DNA from: Gnetum montanum
Taxonomy: Eukaryota > Streptophyta > Gnetopsida > Gnetales > Gnetaceae
DNA length: 64,000 bases
Reading direction: 5' to 3'
NCBI GenBank assembly: GCA_015680685.1
Contig: MNCI01015802.1
Coordinates: 522,284-586,283, forward strand
Of the stretch, positions 1 through 11,195 are shown one piece after another (within the stretch, counting starts at the first letter, position 1; each line of letters opens with the position of its first letter). The position numbers and the translations under genes are program-made. Below the pieces are notes generated by a model. The model was not told the DNA's origin and did not search any database. It was given only the letters and a program-made list of their open reading frames with translations.

Positions 1-2319
1 ATGATAAAGACATAAGTGAGATTCTAACTAATGAAATATCAAAGGATGGACCAAAATTCGATGATGATCATAGTTACCGCGATCAAAGAGCCAATTTTTC
101 AGATTTTACAAACTTGAATACTTGGATACTAAGAGTGGATGGTGCTTCTTCCAAGAAAGGATGTGGAGCTAGAATAATGCTAATACCTCCTAGTGAAGCT
201 CCTATTCTTAAAGCTATTAATTTCACTCAATCAGTGACCAACAACATGGTCAAGTATGAAGCACTAATTCATGGGATCAAACTAGCTGGATACTATGATT
301 TTTCCAAACTTAAAATCTATAGCGACTCTCAACTAATAGTGAACTAAGCCAATGGTATCTTTGCTGATAAAGACATCACCATGAAAGCATACGAAGCTTA
401 CATTCTTGATCTTATTAAAGAATTTGATCGTGTAACCATTGAACATGTACCTAGGGAAGAAAATTACATTCCCAATGCACTAGCCCAAATGGCTATCACT
501 TTGAATGTCCCTTTTAAGCATAATGCCTAGGATTTAGAAATCATTATCGAAAAGGTGAAATCCTATTTTATCCCTAATAATATCTCTTCTTTTCAAGTGT
601 TTGATGATGATGACCATGTTTGTAAATTCCTATTTTCTAAAGGAGAATTCAGCGATCAAGGAGATGCATCCAAGGATGTTGTGTTCTTGAATAAGATATC
701 TTTTGAAACTGCAGTTAAGGAAGCCTTATTTGATGACCTACACACCAAGGCCCTGGATTCATCTAAAAACACTAATTGGCAAATGTTAGCTCGAATCGAA
801 ACAATTCAGATTCAAAAGGAAAGGAAACAATACCCTATTAAAATAGGATCCTGTTTACACCTAGATAAGGAAAAAAACCTTGTTGACCTATTACATGAAT
901 TTAATGATGTTCTGGCTTGGACTTATGAAGACCTTAAGACTTTTAATCCACTAGTAATGACACATACCATTCCCCTTAGGGCAGAAACAAAACCATTTAG
1001 GCAAAAGCTTAGACCTATGAATCCAAAGATTGAAATCCTTATGAAAGCAGAAATTGATAAACTCCTAGAATTCAAAATAATTTATCTAGTAAGACACTCC
1101 TATTGGATCTCAAACTTAGTACCCGTTAAGAAACGAACTGGTGAGTTAAGGTTATGTATTGATTTTCGTAACCTTAATACTTCTTGCATCAAGGATAATT
1201 ATCCACTTCCTCTATGAAGGAGTTATTCCAAATTGTGAATGGTGCTCAAATGTATTTCTTTTTGGATGGGTATTCAGGATATAACCAAATTTTAGTGAAT
1301 AAGAAGGACCAATACAAGATAGCTTTTACAACAAAGTGGGGAACCTTTCAATTCGCTAAGATGCCATTTGGCCTCATAAATGCTGGCTCTACCTTCCAAA
1401 GAGCTATGGACAAAACTTTTGAGGGGCTAATTAGAAAATGTATTATTATCTACCTTGATGACTTAACTATTTCTCTAAAGATCAAGGTACACACCTTAGA
1501 GACCTTAGAAATGTTTTTATGAGATGTAGACAATTTGGCATCACCTTGAATGCAAAGAAATCCATCTTTGGTGTTCAAAGTGGTAAATTTTTGGGTCATA
1601 TAGTGACCAAAGAAGGGATTGCGATTGATCTTGAGCGGGTAAATGCAATTTTAGAAGTACCTTATCCTTTATCTAAGACTGATCTAAGGGATTTCTTTGG
1701 TAAAATTAATTTTGTTAGATGATTTATCCCTATTTATGCTGAATTAGTTAGACCATTGAATGATATGCTTAAGAAAGATAGTAATATGCATTGGACAAAT
1801 GATAGAAAGAATGTGTTTCTTACTATTAAAGAAGCTATAATAGATGCACCTATCCTAGCTTCTCCTTGGTATGAAAATGATTTCTACTTATATGCCTTTT
1901 CTAGCAATGTTACAGTTGCTACTATCTTGACCCAAGACATAAATGATCAAGGTGAAAGACCCATAGCCTTCATGTCTACACCTTTAAAAGATGTAGAATT
2001 AAGATACTCACCCATAGAGAAGCAATTGTATGCTGTAATAAAAGCCTTGAAGAAATTCCACTATTACTTGTTAAACTTGAAATTCTTTGTCATTGTCCCT
2101 GATCCAACCACCATTGCTTTAGCAAAATTACAAGATCCTAGTGAGAAACGCGTTAAATGGGTTATGAGGCTCCAAGAATATGATATTCAATAGAAGGTAG
2201 CAAAGATAGTTAAAGCGATTGGTCTTGCTAAATTAATAGCCAAAGCTTCAACGTCAGAAAATTGTGATGCATCCAAAGATAAAGAATCAATTCCTCTTCA
2301 TATATTATCCATTGATGAG
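1..2319 (+). pseudogene. T1 pol, 5' part: archaeal-type RNase H, RT, degenerate RNase H
   Basis: Reading order is archaeal-type RNase H (about 114-500), a linker, RT (about 900-1750) and the ordinary gypsy RNase H (about 1800-2190). The first RNase H shows VDGASS, the NNM..YEAL block and SDSQLIV, but the catalytic Glu is Lys and the fourth Asp is Asn. RT keeps the YLDD box near 1450. The second RNase H has YAFSS where family members usually have a T-D-A-S block, the same Asp loss as in T3. Stops at 345 and about 528, and frame changes near 1210 and 1500, make it non-functional. Protein continues after T2 at 9503. Confidence 0.85.
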
Positions 2320-3166
2320 TGATGAGTGGCGAGGTACCTCTACACTCAACCATACGAATACGAGCGTAGCATGCACGATCTGGTTGAACTTCGCAGACTA
2401 AGTGCCTACACGCCTCATGGAACACTTAGGGTTAATCATTCGTTGTCTTCCCAGACTTACTTGTAGTTGTCACGGTGTATGGTTAAGTAAGTCTGAGGTA
2501 TATGATTTTTATGTCTTTTATATTTTATCTCCTATGCTAACAAGGTGAAGGGTGAAGAGACTAATTGATTAACTCTAACTAATTAACTAAGTCTAAATTA
2601 ACCTAGTGTCAGCATCCGTTCCCACTTACCGTTCACATCCTGAACCGATGCAACCTTGGTTACCAAATGCTAATCGTTGCTGGGATCACCAAGTGTAACG
2701 CACGTGCTTGAAGTGGTCGTACTGAGGCACTTAACTAGGAGAGAAGGGTTGACAGAGATTTAATAACTAATAAAACATTTAAATGACAAGTAATAAATAA
2801 TAGTAATAAAATCCTAATTAGCCTATTCCAAGCACTGTAAGGTTTATCCAAGAAGCTCCTATTTATTATCGTACATAAACTTGTGTTCAGGTACAATGTT
2901 TGCTCAAATAAAGATCTGTTCACTCTGGAGTTCCTACTGTGGGCACATGGAAATTAATCTATCTTTGGAGGGGAAAAACTTCCAGAGTTTCCCTATGGTC
3001 TAGGCCTAGCATGGGAAACAAGGGAGAGCTGCCTCTTATTTATAGATATGACGATGCACCATGATATCGTGTACGCGATATCGCAGGGGATGACGTGATG
3101 TTGCGTACGCGATATTGCATGGGATGCGATGCGATATCGTGACGATCGTGATATCACGTCCCATCA
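2320..3166 (-). repeat. T2 3' LTR
   Basis: Begins TGATGAGTGG and ends GTCCCATCA on the plus strand. It matches 8659-9502 along its length with scattered substitutions. A TATAAATA box on the minus strand lies at 3037-3044. The U3 part (about 3055-3166) carries several palindromic GCGATATCGC-like units with GTACGC spacers. Confidence 0.92.
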
Positions 3167-3176
3167 TACCCCCATG
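3167..3176 (-). other. T2 polypurine tract
   Basis: On the minus strand CATGGGGGTA touches the 3' LTR, the position and composition expected of the plus-strand primer. The same tract precedes the 3' LTRs of T4, T6 and T9. Confidence 0.75.
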
Positions 3177-3304
3177 AATAAATGAAAACTCATCCTCGAG
3201 TTCCTTATAATAATATCAGGAAGGTATGGGATTATTGACTCAAATGGAACTAATGGAATGACATGTGAACGGATCATCATTACAAGACACAACAAAACTG
3301 GTGT

Positions 3305-3529
3305 TCATGACAACAAGAGTGAACACCTTATTACATTGACATCAGGCCTTATTTGGTAGCTGAGAAAGAGAAAGAGAGAAAGAAGTGTTGCTGCTGCCAA
3401 CGCCAAGATTGCGCCTTTTGTTGTCCATTCGTAAGCGTGCCATCGATCTTGCTCCTTGCATAGCTGCTTCAGCATTGCTCCATTCCAAGTGCTCCCTCCA
3501 AATCCAATCCATTGTTGCATGATCGCCAT
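3305..3529 (-). CDS. T2 74-aa ORF with one membrane helix, in env position
   Basis: The ATG at 3529-3527 directly follows a GCAG splice-acceptor-like sequence (GCAG|ATGG), as for the long env-position ORF in T4. The product has a hydrophilic first half with several Trp and Lys residues, a hydrophobic run of about 20 residues near positions 44-63 (AILALAAATLLSLFLFLSY) that would span a membrane, and a short tail. I see no homology to the long ORF of T4, T9 and T10. It may be a remnant, a replacement, or chance. It lies about 140 bp from the polypurine tract. Confidence 0.35.
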   Translation of the reverse strand: MAIMQQWIGFGGSTWNGAMLKQLCKEQDRWHAYEWTTKGAILALAAATLLSLFLFLSYQIRPDVNVIRCSLLLS

Positions 3530-4412
3530 CTGCACACACAACACAATCTTATATTAGCAAGGGTAAATGAATTTCAATGCAATTGATACCTTGTTGTGGT
3601 AAAAGGTCCATTGGGTGGGTTGTGGTATGGCTGATTGCAGATCTGGAGATATATTAATGATGACTACCAAAGGTGTAGGGGTTAGAAAATTGAAAAAATT
3701 GGACCCCGTACCCCCATGACTAATTGCGAACCCTCGGTAGTGATAGAATGGAAAAAGAAAAGGAACAAAAAAGAGGAAGAAAAAGAGACAACTAGGACAA
3801 CGATGAAATGGATGTCAATATGGAAATGAACAAAACAAAGTAGATTGCGAAATCTTAAGGGAAAAGAGATTAACTGGTGCACCAAAGAGGAATGTCAGTG
3901 GGTCCTCCCCAAAGCAGGCTCATGCCCTTAATGCTCTGACAAACCCACATTCTAAGAGTCCGTAGGCTCTGGGAATGTCCTTTGAAACAAGAGTTAAAGT
4001 CTTAACCACAAAAATTTACCAAAAAGAAAATGATGCATCTACCAAAATATACACTAATGATACAACCAGCAATGAGGTGAACAATGGAGAGAAGGATGGA
4101 GAGAATAGAATGGAATGGAGTCTCAAGAACAAGGTGGTGTACAGCCCATTGTATGTTTCATGATTAATGTGACTTGGTGAATCTCATTCCAACTCCGGCC
4201 TCAAACCAACCATGTCTAGTGACTTTGCATCAATGGATTTGATCAATCCATCCTCTTGAATAACAAGAATGCCTTCCCCAAGAGCCACCACCATTCCGAT
4301 GAAAGGAATGAGGAGAGAATGGGAAGCGAGAAGGCTCTTAGTTAGAGGGAACATTTTTATTTTGAGTTCCATAACCAGTGCTTATAGCCCAAGGGATTAT
4401 TTTGTCTAAGGG

Positions 4413-4499
4413 GTGTGCTTTGAATTCTCACTTTTTTTTTCTTTTCTTCTCTTTATTTGTTTTCTTTTTGTTTTGTGTTTTTATGCGTGAGAACCACAC
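4413..4499 (-). other. T2 conserved hairpin with A-rich loop
   Basis: On the minus strand GTGTGG-TTCTCAC pairs with GTGAGAA-(7 nt)-CACAC across an A-rich loop of about 50 nt. T9 has the same outer arms but CCCAT/ATGGG in the inner stem, so both sides changed together. A structured RNA element is likely; its function is unknown. Confidence 0.55.
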
Positions 4500-4998
4500 C
4501 ATGCAAAGACTTCTTATTTTTATTGACTCAGCTTCCCGATAATTGGGTAACATCAGAACGGTAAGAAAACTCAAGAAGAAAACATCCAAGCACCCAAGAG
4601 AATGGCCAACACAAATGCATCAAGTTCCCTTGAAGTCATACCCTTTTCAATCCTTGAGTCCTTCCTTAGTTTGAGAAAAACCCAGTCACTGGTTCATTAA
4701 AGTTCTTATTAGAAAGGGATTGTACATTTCCAAGCCAAGAGAGATCATGGACTTTGTGGATGTATGGATGAAGTGGACTCATTGCCTGCCATATCAAAAG
4801 AAACATACCTTAGTATCAACATCATAACTTAAAGGTAAAAACCAAACATTAGCAACCAATGGAAAACGGTTCATACCATCATGAAGAACACTTATTAAAT
4901 GACAAACTTGCAAGGTGGATAACACACACACAACACACACAAAAAATGGAAAAGTATAACGATGTTGTAAAACCAAAACAAGAAATGTTAAAGAAATT

Positions 4999-5148
4999 TG
5001 TAAAACAAAAATGTGTAAGACAAAAACGTGTAAAACAAAAACATGTAAAACAAAAATGTGTAAGAAAAAAATGTGTAAAACAAAAATGTGTAAAACAAAA
5101 ACTTATAAAACAAAAACGTGTAAAACAAAAATGTGTAAAACAAAAAAC
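4999..5148. repeat. 15-bp tandem repeat, about ten copies
   Basis: Ten near-identical 15-bp units of the type TGTAAAACAAAAATG. Because 15 is a multiple of three, the array opens reading frames on both strands, but this is a by-product of the repeat. It sits just past the pol deletion junction of T2. Confidence 0.9.
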
Positions 5149-5394
5149 TAAAAAGAACTGAGGGCCTCCAATGATTAGCATAGGTGGCCATCTCGCCCAT
5201 GACTAAATTGGAAGGGAGAGATCTAAAATAATGAACATCTATTTGAATTTCGTAAAAGTGCCCAACTTCTCCCCATTGATGTTCTTAGATTAAGGGGTGG
5301 AAGTTAGTGACACTCATACTCCAATGTATCTATGCCTTCTTTGTTAGCATGAGTTGTTCCCCCAGTTTGTTCCATGCATATTGGGTTGCTCTTT

Positions 5395-6200
5395 CTAGTA
5401 GTTGTCAACCACAGGGGTATCCACTACTTGTGTGGTTGCTACATACAGGCACCTTTGAATTTGTGTTTCTTTGGCACACCGGTTACATGGAAGAGATGCT
5501 GAGCATTCTTCCATGTCATCACCCTCTAAGTCACTGTATGTGATGCACAGAACTCTCTTCTTCTCGATCTTTCCGTAAATGTTTACCTTAGATATCTCCA
5601 AGGAAAGATCACGGATCCCCAGGTACGCATCTATCGTACTTAGCCATGGCCTTTCCATTATAATTGGGAAGCCCCCGTTGTCACTGTTAACTTCTATCAC
5701 TAGGAAGTCTGCTGGGTATGACCACCTATACATAGTGGTAACGATGTCCTCCGCCAATCCCAAGGGAATGGTGATGGATTGGTCAGCTAGCTCTAGTTGA
5801 ATGTTTCTCTTCTTAAGTTGGGGCAGGTTCTAGGCTTAATACATTTCTCATGAGATTAAGTTGACTCTGGAACTTGAGTTAAGAAGAGCCTTATGTGGTT
5901 CATTCTTGGTGATTTGTAGATAGATTAAGGGGATTCTAAGATCAAAGAGTTTCCTGGGAAGGTGGCCTACCTTGATCCAGTTGGTTACGGTATGCGTTAA
6001 CATAACCGTATGCATGCAGCTCTGTTGTTGGACTAAAAGATGCCCCAAAGTTTTTTTTGTCAGAGGAGCATACACAGACTCAATCGCTTGTTGTAAGAGC
6101 CTATCTAGGCTTTTGGTTCTGAAGAAAGGTCTTCTCTTTTTACGGTTGTTAGAACCAACAGTGGGTTTAATGTTTACGACTCTCATAGCGTTATGTTGCT
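5395..6200 (-). pseudogene. T2 aspartic protease remnant
   Basis: The minus strand reads a retroviral-type protease. The active-site block appears as LLNSSSRVNLI (about 5850-5890), where family members have LLDSGSRVNLI, so the catalytic Asp is now Asn. After a frame change the second part includes the flap region and the block NGGFPIIMERPWLS, matching T9 near 46380-46450. RT does not follow; about 200 bp later the text joins the post-integrase region. Confidence 0.65.
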
Positions 6201-6799
6201 ACAGGTGAGTGGGGAGTTCCTCTTGCATTGTTGGAGTAGGAGGTATGGGAACTACAGGTAGAAGAGGTGTGGAGGGAGTTAGAGGATGGGATGAGTGTGG
6301 AATGTCTCTCAGAGGAGAAGGAGTCCTTCTAAAGTACTCTCGAACTTGGTAGTGACGTTGGGGAGTTGTGTGATCCATAGAGTCACTTGGAGAAACCGGC
6401 TGCTGCACATAATAGCCATAGGGATCGGGTTGCCGGTAAGGCTATTGTTGTTTCGGTGGTGGCATCCCCCATGACTGTGGATATTGCCACTACTGATGCT
6501 ACCCAATGGGTTGTGGCAGAGTTCCACTTGGATAATACATTAACAGTTGGTGGAACTGCCTTGGGTTACCTTGGGGATATGGTAACCTTCGAGATGTCTG
6601 CCGTTGGTTAAGTCTTGGGTTAAGTGCATACACCCCATACTCTTATAGATGTGAGATGATTGGACAACATCCTTTAGAATGGTCATATTGGTAGATCTCA
6701 CATCCACCATCATCGTTTGTGTCTGAGTCCACAACCTCATCGGATATAGTAATGTTCCCCTTGCCCTTGTTATGTGTAGGGCCTGAATCTTGCCTCTTT

Positions 6800-8513
6800 T
6801 TCTTATCTTTGTCACTACTTCATTCCTCCTTAAACTCTTCTATGATTTTCAAGAAATTTTCAAGTCTGGAGTCTAAGGAATCCCACAATTGATTCACCTT
6901 AGCCAATACTTCTGTTGTTAGTTTTTGAATCGGCAAGGTTTTTCTATTCACCAACTCTTCGAGTGGTGACTCATCCTCCTCATCATAAAATATCACTCCC
7001 TTCTTTTGAAGGGAAGGGTCACGGTTGTATTCTTTTGCACTCTCTCTTTTTTATAGCTCCCCTTCTTCTTTGGCTACTTGCTCCAACAAGTGATGAATTT
7101 CATGGGCTCTAAGTTCTGATAGTCTCCCTTGGGCATAAGTCCCAAGGATTTTCCTAGTCTCATGCCTTAGCCCATCTATGATGTGGCGAAGTTGGCCCTG
7201 TTATGCATAACCATGGCCCTGAGCAATGATGTAATAATTCATAGTATTGGCCCATGACAACATCCAAGGGTTCATGATTACCCTATTTCCATCCTTGGAT
7301 CTGCTTACGCAAGTTAGACACTCTAGAGTATGTTTGATACTTATCGTTGAAGAGTTCTAACATCGTACTCCACCTCCTAATGGTTTCTGGCTCTAAGGAC
7401 CGATACCAACTCTCTGCTTCCTTTATGAGTGTCCTGGGAAACAACTTTAGTTTCTGCCACTCGTTCTCTATGTTTTGCAAGGCGCAGGCATCGTGGAATG
7501 CTTGTAAATGATGTTGTGAATCGGCGTTGTATCTCCCTTCAAAGCGTGGGATATTATTCATGTCCAAATGCTTGATCCGACTATCTCTTTGATGCCTTGT
7601 TGGTATCCTAATTGCCTCCATTATATCAAGCATACTTCGGGTGGCTAGTAGGGGCTCGTCATGATCATCTCTTTCATGATGCCTATGATGTCTACGTTGT
7701 TCCCTACTTTCCCTTCGTTCATGCCCTTGTCCTCTCTCTACTCTCTCGTTGAGGTCTCTCATTTTTTCTACCTCTATCCTCACCGTTATGCTCATGGTGG
7801 CTGCGCCCAGATGTGGAAGGAGAGGATGAATGGTGTGATGAAGGAGAAGAAGAAGGAGAACCATCACCATGACGATGTTTCTTACCTTCTCTTTGGCTGT
7901 TGCGGCCCCGATCATGATGACGATCTAAGTGCCTGTCCTTTTCATGTGTTGTTGTTCCCTCTGTGAACAGTTGGCATTCATGGGGATCAGAACCAGTGTT
8001 ATGTATCATGGAGCGTAGGTTCTAATACCCTACCTCCTCACCATCGTTAGGAGGGGGAACATCATTCGATAGAGAACCTGTTACAAGTGGTTCACCATCT
8101 CCGATTTCACTTAGGACGTGTGGGACTCCTTTGCCCTTCAATAATGTATGTTGGCTCTCCTGCCTTGAGTCCCTTAGACGTTGCACTGCTGTGGGATGGT
8201 AATCCCTTATGTCATAATCTCCTGCAATGTATTCAGCGTATAATTCTATCATTCCTATTTGTGCAAGAGCACGAAGAAGCATGTTAGGGACTGATCGATC
8301 TGGAGGTAACATGATGTTACCTTGCAAGTCTCTCCATCACAGTTGTTCGTCTTGATGGAGGATAAAGGTAAAGTATGGTATGTACTCATCGGGATGAGTA
8401 TATACCACTCGGTATTGTTGAGGAATTGGCGGATTTTGGTTATGTGTTTTTGACTGCCGACTGTTTCTTGTATTATCCCTAGGTGGTGAATTGCTTTTGT
8501 TAGAAGAAGACAT
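6800..8513 (-). pseudogene. T2 gag (Athila-like family 2)
   Basis: Starts ATG at 8513 with MSSSNKSNS, matched by MSSSSCKHD in T9. The N-terminal domain ends near 8030 with a stop. A Ser/His/Arg/Asp-rich linker follows, then the conserved capsid-like block (about 7600-7290) with LDMNNIPRFEGRYN, HLQAFHDA, ESWYRSLEPE and FNDKYQTYSRVSNLR. Frames shift several times, so it is not translatable as one protein. The capsid block also occurs in T4 and T9. No CCHC knuckle was seen. Confidence 0.75.
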
Positions 8514-8639
8514 TGTTATTTATCGGTGTGCTAATTAACCGTTATATAATTTTTTCTTGTTTAATTAACCCTAAGGTTTGTTTAGGCTCCCAACGATATG
8601 AGTGATCTCCTATGTTCTACTTAGCGCACAAACACTTAG

Positions 8640-8658
8640 TCCCCAGCAACGGTGCTAA
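8640..8658 (-). other. T2 primer-binding site, tRNA-Asp type
   Basis: The 19 nt next to the 5' LTR on the minus strand match a site complementary to the 3' end of plant tRNA-Asp except for three transitions of the cytosine-deamination kind. This primer is typical of the Athila and Tat groups. Confidence 0.8.
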
Positions 8659-9502
8659 TGATGAGTGGCGAGGTACCTCTACACTCAACCATACAGATAC
8701 GAGCCTAGCATGCGCAATTCGGTCGAACTCCGCAGACTAAGTGCCTACATGCCTCATGGAACACTTAGGGTTAATCATTCGTTGTCTTCCCAGACTTACT
8801 TGTAGTTGTCACGATGTATGGTTAAGTAAGTTTGAGGTGTATAATTTTTATGTCTTTTATATTTTATCTCCTATGCTAACAAGCTGAAGGGTGAAGAGAC
8901 TAGTTGACTAACTCTAACTAATTAACTAAGTCTAAATTAAGCTAGTGTCAGCATCCGTTCCCACTTACCGTTCACACCCTAAACTGATGCAACCTTGGTT
9001 ACCAAACGTTAATCGTTGCTGGGATCATCAAGCGTAACACACGTGCTCGAAGTGGTCGTACTGAGGCACTTAACTAGGAAAGAAGGGTTGAGAGAGATTT
9101 AATAACTAATAAAGCATTTAAATGACAAGTAATAAATAACAATAATAAAATCCTAATTAGCCTATTCCATGCACTGCAAGGTTTATCCAATAAGCTCGTC
9201 TTTATTATCGTACACAAACTTGTGTTCAGGTACAATGTTTGCTAGAATAAAGATCCGTTCACTCTAAGTTCCTATTGCAGGCACATGGAAATTAATCTAT
9301 CTCTGGAGGGAAAAAACTGCCAGAGTTTCCCTACAGTCTAGGCCTAGCATGGGAAACCAGGGAGAGCCGCCTCTTATTTATAGATATGATGGCGCATCGC
9401 AATATCGCGAGGGACGACGTGATATCGCGTGGGATGCGATATCGTGACGGTCGTGATATCACATACGCGATATCGTGGCCCATGCGATATCATGTCCCAT
9501 CA
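8659..9502 (-). repeat. T2 5' LTR
   Basis: Partner of 2320-3166; begins TGATGAGTGG and ends GTCCCATCA. Its U3 (about 9388-9502) repeats the CGATATCG-type palindromes. Confidence 0.92.
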
Positions 9503-10820
9503 ATGAGGAAAACAGTATCCCATTTTCTCCCAATCAGTTGTATAATCCATGGTATGGGGGTATCAAATTTTATGTAACCTTCCATCGTTGTCCCTTAGAT
9601 TTACCTAGATATAAAAGAAAACTCTTAATATCAAAATATTCTAAATTCTCTCTAATAAGCAGTGAACTATTTAGAAAGAATTTCCAAGGGATATACCTTA
9701 AGTGTTTGAACCAAGAACAAGCTAACAACACTCTAAAAAAACTTCATGATGAAGGACATATAGGATATTGCTCATTAGTTCATAAAATTGTGAGGGCTGA
9801 TTATTATTGGCCTACTATGATTAATGACACTTATAACTTGGTTAAGACGTGTGTTCAATGTCAAATATTTAAAGGTAAAGATTCCAAGAGTTTGGCCCCG
9901 TTACAGCCTATAATAGAAACAAGACCATTTGTCCAATGGGCCTTAGATTTTATTGGAGTAATCAATCCTTTATCTACTACCCTACATAAGTTTATTTTGA
10001 CAGCCACTTATTATTGCACACGTTGGCTAGAGGCGAAAGCAACCAAAACCGCATAATCTCGTGAGGTCATTCGCTTCTTAGAAAACAATATAATCTCCAA
10101 ATATGGCTATCCTTATGCTTTAGTAGTCGATAATGGGTCTGCCTTCATTTCCATAGAGTTTACAAATTGGGCTAGAGACCATAACATCATTGTCAAGGTG
10201 GTAACCGAATATTACCCACAAGGTAATGGTTTGGTTGAATCTTCCAACAAAATTATATTAGATGGGATTAAGAAAATGGTAGCCCAAAATCCACGAACTT
10301 GGCATGAACAACTAAAATGGGCAGTTTGGGCTGATAGGATTCATTACAAAGAATCGATCAAGATTACACCATATGATTTAGTGTACGGACAAAAACCCAT
10401 ATTTCCAATTAATTGATAGATTCCTACATATTAATTTTTCTTAGACTACTTACCAACTAACGAGCATCTAATATCACGAGCATGTGACATTTTGAACCTA
10501 GAGCTTAAAAGGGTTAAAGCGATCGAAAATATGTGTGGTCATCAACAAATTGTCAAGAGATGGTCGATAAAAAATATGCAGCTAAAAGTTTTCAAGTAGG
10601 TGACCTGGTCCTTAAGAGAGATAAAGCATCTGGTCAAACTGGCCCTCAAACTAAGTTTTCCCTTATATGGTTAGGTCCATTCCAAATTGTAGATATCACT
10701 GCCCCAAATGTGTTCAAGATTGTTGATTTGCAAGGACATAGATTGAATAAGAATTTTAATGCATTTCATTTGAAACATTTCTGCTTAGGTGCTCCATGTG
10801 GACACTTGGTAGATTCTTAG
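9503..10820 (+). pseudogene. T1 integrase (3' part of pol)
   Basis: Resumes the T1 reading frame after T2. It shows the His/Cys zinc-binding region (KTCVQCQ), then WALDFIG and VVDNGSAF for the first two catalytic Asp, and PQGNGLVES for the Glu, followed by the GDLVLKRD and FHLKHF blocks of the C-terminal domain. It is interrupted by a stop at 10054-10056 (Ser in T3), one near 10414 and a frame change near 10550. It ends at 10820, where the T3 integrase also ends. Confidence 0.85.
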
Positions 10821-11181
10821 TTGCATGTTTTCTTCCCATTTTCTTTGCATTTCATATATATATAGTCTGCATTTCTACTTTTACCTTGAGAGAATATTGA
10901 GGATGAGAGCTTAATTATATATATTATTATATATATATATATATATCTGAGTAGTTAAAATAATAATAAATCATATATTTAGATTTTAATGGTGTGATTT
11001 GGATAGCCCACATCCGTGTCTCTTTTGATTATTTGGTTATTTTGATCATGTTTAGAACATTATAGTTTACTTTCAAGTTTGCATTTCCTATTTTGTGATT
11101 TTTTTTTTGTTTCTTCATCTATTGCATTTTTGTTCAAAATTTTTATGGTTTTGCTATCCTTGCACTTATATGCAATTTGTA
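10821..11181 (+). other. T1 3' noncoding region
   Basis: AT-rich, with a TA microsatellite at about 10917-10945. The matching region of T3 is about 700 bp longer. No coding potential seen. Confidence 0.6.
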
Positions 11182-11195
11182 GTTTGGGGGCTAAG
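11182..11195 (+). other. T1 polypurine tract
   Basis: GTTTGGGGGCTAAG touches the TGTTGAGG start of the 3' LTR. T3 has the same tract in mirror position at 16652-16668. Confidence 0.8.

Larger units (their letters stand above)
3545..5290 (-). other. T2 long 3' noncoding region
   Basis: No convincing protein. It aligns in pieces with the region downstream of integrase in T9: a GGGAGATGGCCA-like block near 5190, the hairpin at 4413-4499, and a block near 3895 (GTGGGTCCTCCCC) matching T9 near 51060. The pol deletion junction lies near 5205. Confidence 0.6.
2320..9502 (-). mobile_element. T2: Athila-like element lacking RT and integrase, nested in T1
   Basis: Two LTRs of about 845 bp bound the element and the 5-bp target duplication ATGAG is exact (2315-2319 and 9503-9507). 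In minus-strand order it has 5' LTR, tRNA-Asp-type primer site, gag, protease remnant, long 3' region with a tandem repeat and hairpin, a 74-codon ORF, polypurine tract and 3' LTR. Sequence passes from the protease region straight to text matching what follows integrase in T9 (near 5205), so RT, RNase H and integrase are absent. It is probably a non-autonomous copy mobilised in trans. Confidence 0.88.

Noticed and set aside
4999-5148. CRISPR-like array
   Set aside because: Units are head to tail with no unique spacers, and the context is plant retrotransposon DNA.
4859-5161. Lys-rich 100-codon ORF and Phe/Cys-rich antisense ORFs
   Set aside because: Direct product of the 15-bp tandem repeat, whose unit is a multiple of three.
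7661-7966. Plus-strand ORF in T2
   Set aside because: Antisense shadow of gag.
10917-10945. TA-rich run as a promoter
   Set aside because: A plain TA microsatellite in the T1 3' region.
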